Shown: in pieces, positions 1 through 7,376 of the stretch
Layout of the letters: every line of letters starts with the position of its first letter
How positions within the stretch are numbered: the first letter of the stretch is position 1
DNA from: an uncultured Alphaproteobacteria bacterium
GTDB lineage: Bacteria; Pseudomonadota; Alphaproteobacteria; CAAHEQ01; UBA3637
Assembly (NCBI GenBank): GCA_947629595.1
Contig: CANREI010000034.1
Coordinates: 1 to 11,838, forward strand
Length of the DNA: 11,838 nucleotides
Direction of reading: 5' to 3'
The notes under the pieces: generated by a model
The model's database searches: none
What the model saw: only the letters and a program-made list of their open reading frames with translations
Told to the model about the DNA's origin: nothing
Program-made: the position numbers and the translations under genes

Positions 1-446
1 GAGTCAATGCCGATGGTACCCAAACTGGCGGCGCATCGGCCGAGATGATTTAATATTTCCCGCACGAAATAAACCGTTGATGTTTTGCCGTTTGTGCCGG
101 TTACGGCAATTTTTGTCAAATCGGGTGTCGGATAGAATAAATCGGCAATTTCGGCCGCCGCGTGATTGGCATTTTCAACCACCAAAAGGGGGAGGTTTGC
201 CTGTAAGTTTGCTCTGTCGGCCAACACGGCAACGGCCCCCTTTTGAACGGCCGTATCAATAAAATCGGCGCCGTCTTTTTTGGTGCCTCGAACGGCCACG
301 AAAATATGGCCTTTTTGCACGTTTTGTGCCGATAATGAAATGCCTGTTACTTCTTGTTCTTCAAACGCTTCAAAGGAAACGCCTTTCGGTAATTGAACGG
401 CCGTTTTTGTTAATTGAAGCTCTTTTAACACTGCTGATATTTTCAT
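1..446 (-). CDS. murE: UDP-N-acetylmuramoyl-tripeptide synthetase MurE, N-terminal part
   Basis: Cytoplasmic Mur ligase that adds the third stem-peptide residue (diaminopimelate in most Gram-negatives) to UDP-MurNAc-L-Ala-D-Glu using ATP. About 148 residues are visible, beginning MKISAVLKEL; the gene continues past the left edge, so the ligase core and the substrate-specificity motif are not seen. The N-terminal UDP-binding domain carries a GISLSAQNVQKGHIFVAVRG stretch (about residues 37-56), followed near residues 112-118 by the Mur-ligase ATP-binding loop GTNGKTS and then SLGTIG, as expected for MurE. Start: ATG one base after the ftsI stop, with a strong AAGAGG/AGGTGG ribosome site encoded by the last ftsI codons. 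Position after ftsI is the usual dcw order and favours MurE over MurC, D or F. Whether it adds DAP or lysine cannot be judged here; DAP is inferred from the lineage. Confidence 0.93.
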   Translation of the reverse strand, partial: MKISAVLKELQLTKTAVQLPKGVSFEAFEEQEVTGISLSAQNVQKGHIFVAVRGTKKDGADFIDTAVQKGAVAVLADRANLQANLPLLVVENANHAAAEIADLFYPTPDLTKIAVTGTNGKTSTVYFVREILNHLGRCAASLGTIGID

Positions 447-447
447 T

Positions 448-2196
448 TTACCACCTCTTTTTAGCCTTGTATGTCGCTTCGATTGCCCGTTGCATATAAG
501 CCGGTTGCGCCCACGGTTCTTCCGGTGCAATGCCCAAATAAGGCGCAATCTGCGCAATAATTTGCAGTCCGGTGGGCTTGGCATTCCATCCGGCCGTGTT
601 GAAATTATATGTTTCTTTAATGCGTTTCGGATTTTCAAGCGTGACCATCACGGCATATTTCGGATCATTCATCGGAAAAGCACTCACGAAACTGGTTCGC
701 GACGTTCCCTCGACATATCGCCCGTTTTTAATCAGGTTTGCCGTTCCCGTTTTACCGCCGACGGCATATCCGTAAACGGGATTATTCGGTTTAATGTTCC
801 AGTTAATCACACCCCACATCATATGCCGAATCATTTCCGAGGTTTTTTCGGAAACAACCTGATATTCGGGCTTGCCTTTATTTCCGTCTTTCAAAAACGT
901 GGGAACGCGATAATATCCGCCGTTTACCAATGCCGAAACCGCACTGATTAAATGCAAAGGTGAAACGGAAATACCGTATCCGAAGGCCACGTTGGCCGAT
1001 GTAATTTCCGCCCACTTTTTCGCATGCGGATATTGCGTGCGGGTGCGTTCGGGCAGGGGAATGGGCAACGGTTTATAAAATCCGAACCGCTCTAAAAATT
1101 CTTTTTGACGTTTATATCCGGCTTTTAAAGCAATGCGAATGGAGCCCAAATTCGAAGAATGAATCAAAATTTCCGGCACCAACAACGGCCGATTTTCCCC
1201 GCGATAATCCGTAAACGTTTTTCGCCCGATTTTAATGGCGTGCCCGGCATCATAACTGTCCGTCGGCTTAATAACGCCCGAATCTAATCCCATAGCCGTA
1301 TTGAATAACTTAAACACCGAACCGAATTCATAAGCGCCGAGGGTTGCTTTGTTAAATAATTTATCTTTATCGTTTTCATCTAACGGCAAATTCGGATTAT
1401 AATCCGGCAGCGAAACGCTGGCAATCACTTCGCCCGTATTCACATCCATCACAATGCTCATACCGCCCTCCGCTTTAAACTTTTCAATGTTTTCGATGAG
1501 CGTTTTACGCACAATTTCCTGAACGGATAAATCCAAAGAAAGCGTTAAATCTTTTTCCTGCAATACCTTGTCATAAGCTTTTTCCAAACCGGCCGTTCCG
1601 TGATTATCAATATCAACGCTGCCCAGTAAGTGCGAAAATAAATTTCCTTGCGGATACACTCGTTTTTCGCCGTTTGTTTCTTCCAAAAAGTAATAGCCGA
1701 GCCAGTTCACGTCTTTTTGTTCAACCGGCGTAATGTTTCGTTTGATATACCGAAACGAACCGGGTGCCAACAGCTTTTTCATAATTTCACTTTCGGTCAC
1801 ACCGGGCAAGACGGCAGCCAAATTTTTCGCAACGCTTTCGCGGGCTTCCGGTTTTACTTTACGCGGATTAACGGATAAATCTTTCGTCGGAACACTGGTC
1901 GCCAAAATCATACCGTTTCTGTCTAAAATATTATAGCGGGCAAAATCGACATCTGTTTTTAAAACCGAAGGAATAAACTGCCGAGAATGATAATTCATTA
2001 CGCTGAGTTGAAACAAGCGACAGATAACGGCTAAAAAGCAAAGACCGAACACCACCATCACAAAGGTAATGCGTCCGTTGGCTTTTTCAACAACACCGCG
2101 TGTTGCCGCATCAAGGCATTTATATTTATCCATCGGCGTACGGGCAATTTCCTGTCCGGCATAATAAAACACTTCTTTTTTCTTGCGAAACAACAT
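448..2196 (-). CDS. ftsI: Septal peptidoglycan transpeptidase FtsI (PBP3)
   Basis: Class B penicillin-binding protein that cross-links septal peptidoglycan as part of the divisome, acting in the periplasm from an inner-membrane anchor. The 582-residue product has a short cytoplasmic N-terminus, one membrane helix at about 43-64, a pedestal domain starting with the DRNG(M)ILATS motif (92-101), and a transpeptidase domain holding all three catalytic motifs: SVFK with nucleophile Ser293 and Lys296, SSN at 347-349, and KTGT at 482-485. GYGISVSPL near 406-414 is also typical. Length matches the family. The ATG start overlaps the ftsL stop by one base (TGATG), and murE follows one base after the TAA stop. 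FtsI is preferred over the elongation enzyme PBP2 because of the ftsL-ftsI-murE context. Nothing is broken; Val in the second position of SxxK is a tolerated variation. Confidence 0.97.
   Translation of the reverse strand: MLFRKKKEVFYYAGQEIARTPMDKYKCLDAATRGVVEKANGRITFVMVVFGLCFLAVICRLFQLSVMNYHSRQFIPSVLKTDVDFARYNILDRNGMILATSVPTKDLSVNPRKVKPEARESVAKNLAAVLPGVTESEIMKKLLAPGSFRYIKRNITPVEQKDVNWLGYYFLEETNGEKRVYPQGNLFSHLLGSVDIDNHGTAGLEKAYDKVLQEKDLTLSLDLSVQEIVRKTLIENIEKFKAEGGMSIVMDVNTGEVIASVSLPDYNPNLPLDENDKDKLFNKATLGAYEFGSVFKLFNTAMGLDSGVIKPTDSYDAGHAIKIGRKTFTDYRGENRPLLVPEILIHSSNLGSIRIALKAGYKRQKEFLERFGFYKPLPIPLPERTRTQYPHAKKWAEITSANVAFGYGISVSPLHLISAVSALVNGGYYRVPTFLKDGNKGKPEYQVVSEKTSEMIRHMMWGVINWNIKPNNPVYGYAVGGKTGTANLIKNGRYVEGTSRTSFVSAFPMNDPKYAVMVTLENPKRIKETYNFNTAGWNAKPTGLQIIAQIAPYLGIAPEEPWAQPAYMQRAIEATYKAKKRW
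454..459 (-). promoter_or_regulatory. Ribosome binding site of murE inside the ftsI 3' end
   Basis: AAGAGG on the minus strand, continuing as TGG, sits 7 nt before the murE ATG and is formed by the final Lys-Arg-Trp codons of ftsI. Ribosomes finishing ftsI stop one base before the murE start, so translational coupling is likely. Confidence 0.7.
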
Positions 2197-2861
2197 CAGC
2201 GTTTCCCCCTTTGTTGAGAAAGCGTTGACAAAGCCGCCGCGCCTTTCTTTAACGAATCGCTCTCACGCGCCTGTTGTGTCGGCTTGGGTTTTGAAGAACT
2301 TGAAGTCTTGGAAGCAAAAGCCGGTTTTTCCGTTGTTTGCTTGGCGGCCGGTTTCCAAACACCACCGATAACGGCGCCTTTGGGGTATGCGGCAGTTGCA
2401 GTGTTTCTGTTTTCATCGGTTTTGGGGGCGGAAAGCGATTTTGAGGTTTCTTCCGGCGCTTTTACCGAATTTGTTTGAGCAGGCGTGATGGAAACAACTT
2501 CTTTGACCGTTTGTTTTTCGGGTTCCGTTTGAGGCGCCTCTTCGGCTGTTTCAATCACTTCTGGCGCGGCCGGCAATAATTCGGGACGAAGCGGAATATC
2601 CGATAACGTACTGATTTGATCGGCAGAAACGGTTTCCCAATTTGTTTGACTTTTAACCAATTCCAACAAGCGTTGCGGATCGTTTAAATGTGCCCATTCG
2701 GCTTCAAGCATGTGAATTTCCCGTTTGTTTTGCAAAATTTCCCGATGAATTTTTTGCAGCTGACGTTCTTCTTCTTTCACCTGATATTTTAAAATAAACA
2801 GGCAGATTCCCGATAAAACGGCAATAAATAAACACAAGGTGTTAATCAGTGTTTTTTTCAT
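2196..2861 (-). CDS. ftsL: Cell division protein FtsL with long low-complexity tail
   Basis: Bitopic divisome protein; in the family it joins FtsB and FtsQ and helps activate FtsWI at the septum. The 221-residue product begins MKKTLINT, has one membrane helix at about 6-25, and then a charged coiled-coil stretch (27-56) that runs into EAEWAHLNDPQRLLELV, the hallmark FtsL/DivIC signature. From about residue 92 to the end follows a Pro/Thr/Glu/Lys/Ser/Ala-rich, probably disordered tail of about 130 residues, ending in a basic stretch. Family members are usually near 90-130 residues, so the tail is the odd part. An upstream in-frame start at 2885 would add 8 residues, but the ATG at 2861 makes an ATGA overlap with the rsmH stop and has a GGGGGA site just before it. 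Identity rests on the signature and on its place between rsmH and ftsI; overall similarity in this family is always low. Confidence 0.9.
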   Translation of the reverse strand: MKKTLINTLCLFIAVLSGICLFILKYQVKEEERQLQKIHREILQNKREIHMLEAEWAHLNDPQRLLELVKSQTNWETVSADQISTLSDIPLRPELLPAAPEVIETAEEAPQTEPEKQTVKEVVSITPAQTNSVKAPEETSKSLSAPKTDENRNTATAAYPKGAVIGGVWKPAAKQTTEKPAFASKTSSSSKPKPTQQARESDSLKKGAAALSTLSQQRGKR

Positions 2862-3787
2862 GCATCCCCCAACCGAATACCGCACCGTAATTTGGCACTG
2901 TGCGAACGCGAATTGCTTTGAAGTTCTTCCGGTGTCGGCGTTATGGGGCGTTTGGTAACCACCTCAAACACATTTTTTTGCAAGATCGGCTTAAAAGCCG
3001 TATGACGATTTTCATTCGGACGCAATGCCGAATTTTGAATCAAAAAATTTTTAACAATTCTGTCTTCCAACGAATGGAATGAAACCACAACCAATCGACC
3101 TGCGGGCGCCAGTAAAATTTTAGAGGCTTCCAACGCCGCTTCCAGTTCTTTCAACTCGTTATTTACAAAAATACGCAACGCCTGAAACGTGCGCATGGCG
3201 CTGTCGGAACCGTCTTTCGGCTTCGGCATAACCTGATGAATAATTTCGGCCAATTGTAACGTTGATAAAATCGGTCGATGCAGCCGTTCTTTGACAATGG
3301 CGCGTGCAATGCGCCGCGAAGCGCGTTCTTCGCCGTATTGATAAAAAATATCGGCCAACTGATTTTCATCATACATATTCACAACTTCTCGCGCGCTGAT
3401 TCCTTTCTGTCCCATACGCATATCAAGCGGGCCGTCTGCGCGAAAAGAAAATCCGCGGGAAGATTGATCGATTTGCATGGAAGAAACGCCCAAATCCAAC
3501 ACCAAACCGTTCGCGCGTTCCGTCACATGCAACGGCATTTGACTGAAACAATCCTGTACGAAAGAAAAACGCGTGCCGAATTCCCGTTTAAAGGCTTCAA
3601 CCGCGGGTAACACAAACGGATCTCTGTCAAAAGCAATCACTTTATTTTCACGATTGGCTTCCAAAACGGCCCGTGTATATCCGCCGGCACCGAATGTGCC
3701 GTCAATATAAACACCGGATTCGCTGCATTTTAAGTTCTTTAAGACTTCTTTGAGCAATACCGGAATATGGGGTCGTTTTGTCATCAT
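2858..3787 (-). CDS. rsmH: 16S rRNA (cytosine-1402-N4)-methyltransferase RsmH (MraW)
   Basis: SAM-dependent methyltransferase that modifies C1402 of 16S rRNA in the decoding centre; usually the first or second gene of the dcw cluster. The 309-residue product starts MMTKRPHIPVLLKEVL, contains the SAM-binding motif DGTFGAGGYTRAVL (29-42), the LVLDLGVSSMQID segment (95-107), the RGFSFRADGPLDMRM segment (111-125) and VVVSFHSLEDRIVKNFL (233-249), all diagnostic. E. coli RsmH is of similar length. Start choice: two adjacent ATGs at 3787 and 3784 fit the family N-terminus; a GTG at 3826 would add 13 unusual residues and is rejected. The only Shine-Dalgarno candidate, AAAGGA, lies about 12 nt before 3787, which is rather far. 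Promoter evidence is weak: a TATAAA at 3841-3846 (minus strand) has no good -35. mraZ, the usual upstream partner, is absent here. Confidence 0.96.
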   Translation of the reverse strand: MMTKRPHIPVLLKEVLKNLKCSESGVYIDGTFGAGGYTRAVLEANRENKVIAFDRDPFVLPAVEAFKREFGTRFSFVQDCFSQMPLHVTERANGLVLDLGVSSMQIDQSSRGFSFRADGPLDMRMGQKGISAREVVNMYDENQLADIFYQYGEERASRRIARAIVKERLHRPILSTLQLAEIIHQVMPKPKDGSDSAMRTFQALRIFVNNELKELEAALEASKILLAPAGRLVVVSFHSLEDRIVKNFLIQNSALRPNENRHTAFKPILQKNVFEVVTKRPITPTPEELQSNSRSHSAKLRCGIRLGDA

Positions 3788-3867
3788 TCTTCTGTTTAAT
3801 CCTTTAAATTTTCTTAAACATATCACATCTTCATTAAGAATTTATAAACAAATCGACTTTTTTGCAT

Positions 3868-3897
3868 AAAAAAACCGTGTTTTTTACACGGTTTTTT
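3868..3897 (-). terminator. Intrinsic terminator of ndk
   Basis: An inverted repeat with arms AAAAAACCGTGT (3869-3880) and ACACGGTTTTTT (3886-3897) around a 5-base loop lies 28 bases past the ndk stop. Read on the minus strand, an ACACGG stem arm is followed by a run of T, the classic hairpin plus U-tract. The arms are symmetric, so it could work in both directions, but no plus-strand gene feeds it. Confidence 0.85.
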
Positions 3898-3925
3898 CAC
3901 AGAGCAGCCTGTTTTTGAAAAAAAA

Positions 3926-4348
3926 CTACCCGACAATCTCGTTCACACTGAACCATTGGGCAATTTCCCGCGCGGCCGATTCGGGCGAATCGGAGCCGTG
4001 AACGGAATTACGTCCTTTGCTTTCGCCAAACTCGGCACGAATCGTTCCGTTTTCCGCCTGTGCCGGATCGGTTGCTCCCATAATTTCCCGATAACCGTTA
4101 ATGGCGTCATCGCCCTCCAACACCTGAACAACAATCGGTGCGGAAGACATAAACGAAACCAATTCTTCAAAAAACGGTTTTCCTTTATGTTCGCCGTAAA
4201 ATCTTTCGGCTTGTTCTCGGGTCATTTTCACGCGCTTTTGCGCAACAATTCTTAATCCCGCCGCTTCAATTTCGGCATTGATGACGCCGGTTAAATTGCG
4301 AGCGGTTGCATCGGGTTTAATTATCGAAAAAGTTCTTTCTTTTATCAT
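3926..4348 (-). CDS. ndk: Nucleoside diphosphate kinase
   Basis: Cytoplasmic enzyme that passes the gamma-phosphate of ATP to other NDPs through a phosphohistidine intermediate, balancing NTP and dNTP pools. The 140-residue product begins MIKERTFSIIKPDATARN, the standard NDK opening, and carries NSVHGSDSPESA with catalytic His117, the same number as in the E. coli enzyme. Lys11, the region around Tyr51 and the substrate-binding Arg/Asn residues also look normal. Start: ATG at 4348 has AAGGAG 8 nt upstream; a GTG at 4357 would use part of that ribosome site and is rejected. The gene is monocistronic, with its own promoter behind hdaA and its own terminator ahead of rsmH. Confidence 0.98.
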   Translation of the reverse strand: MIKERTFSIIKPDATARNLTGVINAEIEAAGLRIVAQKRVKMTREQAERFYGEHKGKPFFEELVSFMSSAPIVVQVLEGDDAINGYREIMGATDPAQAENGTIRAEFGESKGRNSVHGSDSPESAAREIAQWFSVNEIVG

Positions 4349-4356
4349 TTGTTTCA

Positions 4357-4362
4357 CTCCTT
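4357..4362 (-). promoter_or_regulatory. Shine-Dalgarno site of ndk
   Basis: AAGGAG on the minus strand, 8 nt before the ATG at 4348. It fixes the start, because the alternative GTG at 4357 overlaps this element. Confidence 0.8.
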
Positions 4363-4383
4363 TTGATGATCAAAAACATTTTG

Positions 4384-4413
4384 TTCATACCACTAAAAGC
4401 CCGGTGTTGTCAA
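4384..4413 (-). promoter_or_regulatory. Putative sigma-70 type promoter of ndk
   Basis: On the minus strand a perfect TTGACA (4408-4413) is followed after 18 bases by TATGAA (4384-4389), about 36 bases before the ndk start. It lies in the 80-base gap after the hdaA stop. The -35 is consensus; the -10 matches 4 of 6. Confidence 0.6.
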
Positions 4414-4428
4414 GCGGCATTTAAGCGA

Positions 4429-5109
4429 TTATTCAAAAAAACTCAATTGTTCTTTTTTTTCTTTTTGGTTTTCTTCCCATTCTCCCAAAACCCGACGGAT
4501 AAACGGTGCCGTTATTTTTTGTTTTTGGCGTAAAGACAAGATATCCAGCATCTCGGCAAACTGCGTGATTGCTTCAAACGAACGGGGTAAATGTGTCACG
4601 ACATATTCCGCTAAATCGGGATCCACATCCAGCTGTTTTTCATATAAAATTTTCATAAAAACGGCACCCGATAATTCTTCATCGGGCATGGAAATGAACA
4701 CTTTCGGAACGGCATTCATTCGCGAACGCAAATCTTTTAACTTAAAAAACGGAAGCGTGCGTGCCGTCATTAAAAGCGCCCCTTTCCGTTCGGTTATTTG
4801 ATTATAAAGACAAAATAATGCTTCTTCGTTTCCGAGCAAATCAACATCTTCCACCACAACTTTGGGGGCCGTTTCCGATAATGCCCGTTGCAAAGAAAGC
4901 GTTTTCGCCGACAGCTGCGTTTGAGAAAAAATGGAAGCCAGATGCGATTTTCCGCAACCGGCTGCCCCGCAAATCAATAATGCCGAACCCGGCCAGTGCG
5001 GATATCGGTCAATCCACGCAACCGCCTCTTCATTGCAAGCGCCGACCAAAAAATCACGGCGACCGAACGCCGGCCGATAACTTAATGAAAACGTCAGTTG
5101 ATGACTCAT
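4429..5109 (-). CDS. hdaA: HdaA, DnaA-related ATPase for regulatory inactivation of DnaA
   Basis: AAA+ protein homologous to the DnaA ATPase domain; with the DNA-loaded beta clamp such proteins stimulate ATP hydrolysis by DnaA and so prevent re-initiation. The 226-residue product has a Walker A loop GAAGCGKS (48-55), Walker B VVVEDVD (84-90), a sensor I stretch LLMTAR (112-117), and DLRSRM (126-131) with the likely arginine finger. It lacks the DnaA DNA-binding domain IV, as Hda proteins do. The N-terminus has QLTFSL at 4-9, resembling the clamp-binding motif of Hda; a second clamp-like QLSFF lies at 221-225. Start: the ATG at 5109 makes an ATGA overlap with the permease stop and has AAAGGA 4 nt upstream; a longer reading to 5262 runs back through the permease gene and is rejected. 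Coupling to an AI-2E permease is common in Alphaproteobacteria. Confidence 0.9.
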   Translation of the reverse strand: MSHQLTFSLSYRPAFGRRDFLVGACNEEAVAWIDRYPHWPGSALLICGAAGCGKSHLASIFSQTQLSAKTLSLQRALSETAPKVVVEDVDLLGNEEALFCLYNQITERKGALLMTARTLPFFKLKDLRSRMNAVPKVFISMPDEELSGAVFMKILYEKQLDVDPDLAEYVVTHLPRSFEAITQFAEMLDILSLRQKQKITAPFIRRVLGEWEENQKEKKEQLSFFE

Positions 5110-6191
5110 TTTTTCCTTTCGCCGCCATACAGCGTTGTTGCGTGATACCATTTCAAAAGACGCCGAATCATAATGCCGATGACCGCCGCAACCGGCACGG
5201 CCGCCAAAATACCGACAAACCCGAATAAAGCACCGCCGGCAAACAAGGCAAAAATCACCCAAACAGGGTGCAATCCGACTTTACCGCCGACCAATTTCGG
5301 CGTGAGTACATATCCTTCCAAAATTTGCCCGATAACAAAAACAATACCCATGGCAATCCACAAAGAAAGCGGCGCATGCGCGGATATGCCCAAAATCACG
5401 CTTAAAACAACGCCGGTTAAAAAACCGAAGTACGGAATAAAAGATAAAATACCCGCTAAAAAACCGACCAATAAACCGTATTCCAATCCGATGAGGGACA
5501 ATCCGCAAGCATAATAAAGACCCAATAATAAACAAACGGTTGATTGTCCGCGAATAAAGCCCGATAACGTGGTGTTAATTTCCCGCCATAAACTTAAAAC
5601 TTCTTTTTTCTTCTTTTTCGGAATAAATGATTCCATTTGATCTTCTACATCCTTCCAATCACGCAAAACATAAAACAAAATAATGGGTGTAATCATAAAC
5701 ATTGAGACAACGTTAAAGAAAACAACACCGCCCGAAACAACTTTCATGGCATTATTAACAACCGAATTTAACATACGCAATGCCGATTGAGAAACGGCGC
5801 TTGAAATTTCCGATAATTGCTCTTGGGTAATGTTTTCTTTGGTATATAAAATCAACTGTTTAATATGTTCCCACACGGCAGAAACAATGGCGGGCGCTTT
5901 GGAAAGCAACATTAAAATTTGAGCCTGCAAAATAGGGAAAACAATCAACACGACACTCAAAATAAACAAGCCGAACAAAGTTATAACGCCGGTGGTGGCC
6001 AACCAACGCGGTGCGCCTTTTTTCTCTAACGTTAACACGGCCGGATGCAATAAATAGGCCAACACAAAAGCCAAAATAAACGGTAATAATATCTCGGAGA
6101 CCGCATAGAGAAATCCGAAAACACCCGATAAAATCAAGGCAATAATCAGTCCCGTTTTTTGCATTTTTGTCAGTGTTAATTTTTGCGTCAT
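5106..6191 (-). CDS. AI-2E family transporter / PerM-like permease
   Basis: Polytopic inner-membrane protein of the AI-2E transporter (UPF0118/PerM) family; members export or transport varied small molecules or ions, and the substrate here cannot be read from sequence. Of 361 residues, predicted membrane segments lie near 13-30, 31-48, 62-89, 155-175, 210-233, 236-252, 254-271, 277-292 and one or two within 309-345. A hydrophilic stretch at about 100-150 and a lysine cluster at 192-196 separate the early and late helices. Family marks are GILSFIPYFGFLTG (247-260) and the PKLVGGKVGLHPV segment (298-310) followed by a glycine-rich final helix. It overlaps the DUF2066 gene upstream and hdaA downstream by ATGA junctions, so all three are probably co-translated. 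The name autoinducer exporter should not be taken as a functional call. Confidence 0.9.
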   Translation of the reverse strand: MTQKLTLTKMQKTGLIIALILSGVFGFLYAVSEILLPFILAFVLAYLLHPAVLTLEKKGAPRWLATTGVITLFGLFILSVVLIVFPILQAQILMLLSKAPAIVSAVWEHIKQLILYTKENITQEQLSEISSAVSQSALRMLNSVVNNAMKVVSGGVVFFNVVSMFMITPIILFYVLRDWKDVEDQMESFIPKKKKKEVLSLWREINTTLSGFIRGQSTVCLLLGLYYACGLSLIGLEYGLLVGFLAGILSFIPYFGFLTGVVLSVILGISAHAPLSLWIAMGIVFVIGQILEGYVLTPKLVGGKVGLHPVWVIFALFAGGALFGFVGILAAVPVAAVIGIMIRRLLKWYHATTLYGGERKK

Positions 6192-7318
6192 AAGTCCTCA
6201 ATCGGTTCGGGTTTTGCCTCATTCGGCGTTTCGGTTTGAGCATCGGTTTCCGTTAACAAATAAACGGGTTGCCCTGCCGAATCGGTATTAACGGTTAAAA
6301 TTAACTGATTCAACCGCAATTTTTCCCCCAATTCTTCCGCCGATCCGCGATAATGGAAATCAACGGCCAGTTGCTTGTTTGAAAAGCCTTTAATATCGAC
6401 TTTATCGGCAAAATTCAAACGCGCCAGCTTTTGTTTGATTCGGGATAAATCCGAAACTTTTTCAATGGGAGCGAACACTTGATAAACGGTTAACGGTTGA
6501 GCCGAGTTTTGTGTTAAATACAACCATTTTTTCGTCATGGCACGGACGGTATCTTTTAACAAATCGACACAAATACGCTGTGCCGATTCTCTGTCATCGG
6601 TTATTTTAAAAGAAACTTCCGCTTCGGGCGCCGACCCGTTCGGCCAAACGGTTGTTTGAACGGTATAAGAGGTATTTTGCTTGATTACTTTTAAAATTAA
6701 AATTTGTGACACATAATATTTTTGAGTCAACTCGCTTAACGAATGCGGATTTTGGTTGATAATGCCGGATTGAGCCAGCATTTCATCATCGGAATCGCCG
6801 CGAACGGGTTGAAAGGTAAAAAGACGCGTTGCCGGCAAATCGTTTTGAACGGCTTTCCAAAGCGGATTGTTTTCCGAAAAAAGAAAAACGCCCTGTTCGG
6901 TTTGATAAACGGGAATCACGATAACCGGTTGCGGAAGCCGTGCCAAAAAACTCACTTGTGCCGCTTCCAACAGACGACGAATCTCGGGTGCTTTAAAGCG
7001 CACGGTCAATGCGCCGTAATATTTTGTTGAACCGGCGCGTTCATTCGCAACGGAAATATCCTGCACGAAAGAATCAATCAGCTTTTCATCATCAACGGTT
7101 ATTTTTTCTCGATCCTGTACGGCGACAACCGTATCCAACAATTCTTTAAATGCCGCTTTTTTGCCGTGACTTAAAGCCTGTTCCCGCGCTTGGGCAGCCG
7201 AATCGGATTCGCCCGATATCGGCACACCCGAAATAATATAGACATCATCTGCCGACGCGCATAACGGCAAGAAAGCCGCTAAAAGCGCCGTTAACCCCGA
7301 TTTTAAAATTTTTTTCAT
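6188..7318 (-). CDS. DUF2066 domain protein, exported, function unknown
   Basis: A 376-residue protein with a clear signal peptide (positive MKK start, hydrophobic core, Ala-Ser-Ala at 21-23 before Asp24), so a periplasmic or membrane-associated location is likely. The Cys at 20 is not in a good lipobox, which argues against a lipoprotein. The mature part opens with VYIISGVPISGES and continues with alternating beta-rich and helical stretches; the length and the position before an AI-2E permease and hdaA match the alphaproteobacterial DUF2066 family. The C-terminus is acidic and Thr/Glu-rich. No enzyme motif is recognised. Start: ATG with AAAGGA 6 nt upstream (7325-7330). It is first in the unit and faces the HIT gene across a shared promoter region. 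The family call rests mainly on context and the N-terminal pattern. Confidence 0.75.
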   Translation of the reverse strand: MKKILKSGLTALLAAFLPLCASADDVYIISGVPISGESDSAAQAREQALSHGKKAAFKELLDTVVAVQDREKITVDDEKLIDSFVQDISVANERAGSTKYYGALTVRFKAPEIRRLLEAAQVSFLARLPQPVIVIPVYQTEQGVFLFSENNPLWKAVQNDLPATRLFTFQPVRGDSDDEMLAQSGIINQNPHSLSELTQKYYVSQILILKVIKQNTSYTVQTTVWPNGSAPEAEVSFKITDDRESAQRICVDLLKDTVRAMTKKWLYLTQNSAQPLTVYQVFAPIEKVSDLSRIKQKLARLNFADKVDIKGFSNKQLAVDFHYRGSAEELGEKLRLNQLILTVNTDSAGQPVYLLTETDAQTETPNEAKPEPIEDL

Positions 7319-7336
7319 TCAAAATCCTTTTTTTCA

Positions 7337-7365
7337 TTGAACCTTTTTTCATCTGATGTTATTTT
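7337..7365 (+). promoter_or_regulatory. Putative promoter of the HIT-family gene
   Basis: TTGAAC (7337-7342), 17-base spacer, TATTTT (7360-7365), about 45 bases before the HIT start. Each hexamer matches 4 of 6. Support is mainly spacing and place. Confidence 0.4.
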
Positions 7366-7376
7366 ATCAGAAGAAA
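7347..7376. repeat. 30-bp imperfect palindrome between divergent genes
   Basis: Arms of 11 bases (7347-7357 and 7366-7376) pair with one mismatch around an 8-base spacer; the inner core is TCTGAT ... ATCAGA. The dyad covers the predicted -10 boxes of both divergent promoters. It has no U-tract placed for termination, so an operator for a dimeric regulator is the more natural reading, but no regulator is known. Confidence 0.5.

Noticed and set aside
490..951. 153-codon plus-strand open frame opposite ftsI
   Set aside because: It lies wholly antisense to an intact ftsI with all catalytic motifs, and its translation shows no recognisable domain.
3788..3826. Extended RsmH starting at a GTG (3826)
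   Set aside because: The added residues do not match the family; the HIPVLLKEVL opening follows directly after the ATGs at 3787 and 3784.
4761..5228. 155-codon plus-strand open frame opposite hdaA and the permease gene
   Set aside because: It is antisense to two well-supported coupled genes and has no family features.
5110..5262. Longer 277-residue version of HdaA
   Set aside because: The extra 51 residues come from the permease gene in another frame; the ATGA junction and AAAGGA site support the start at 5109.
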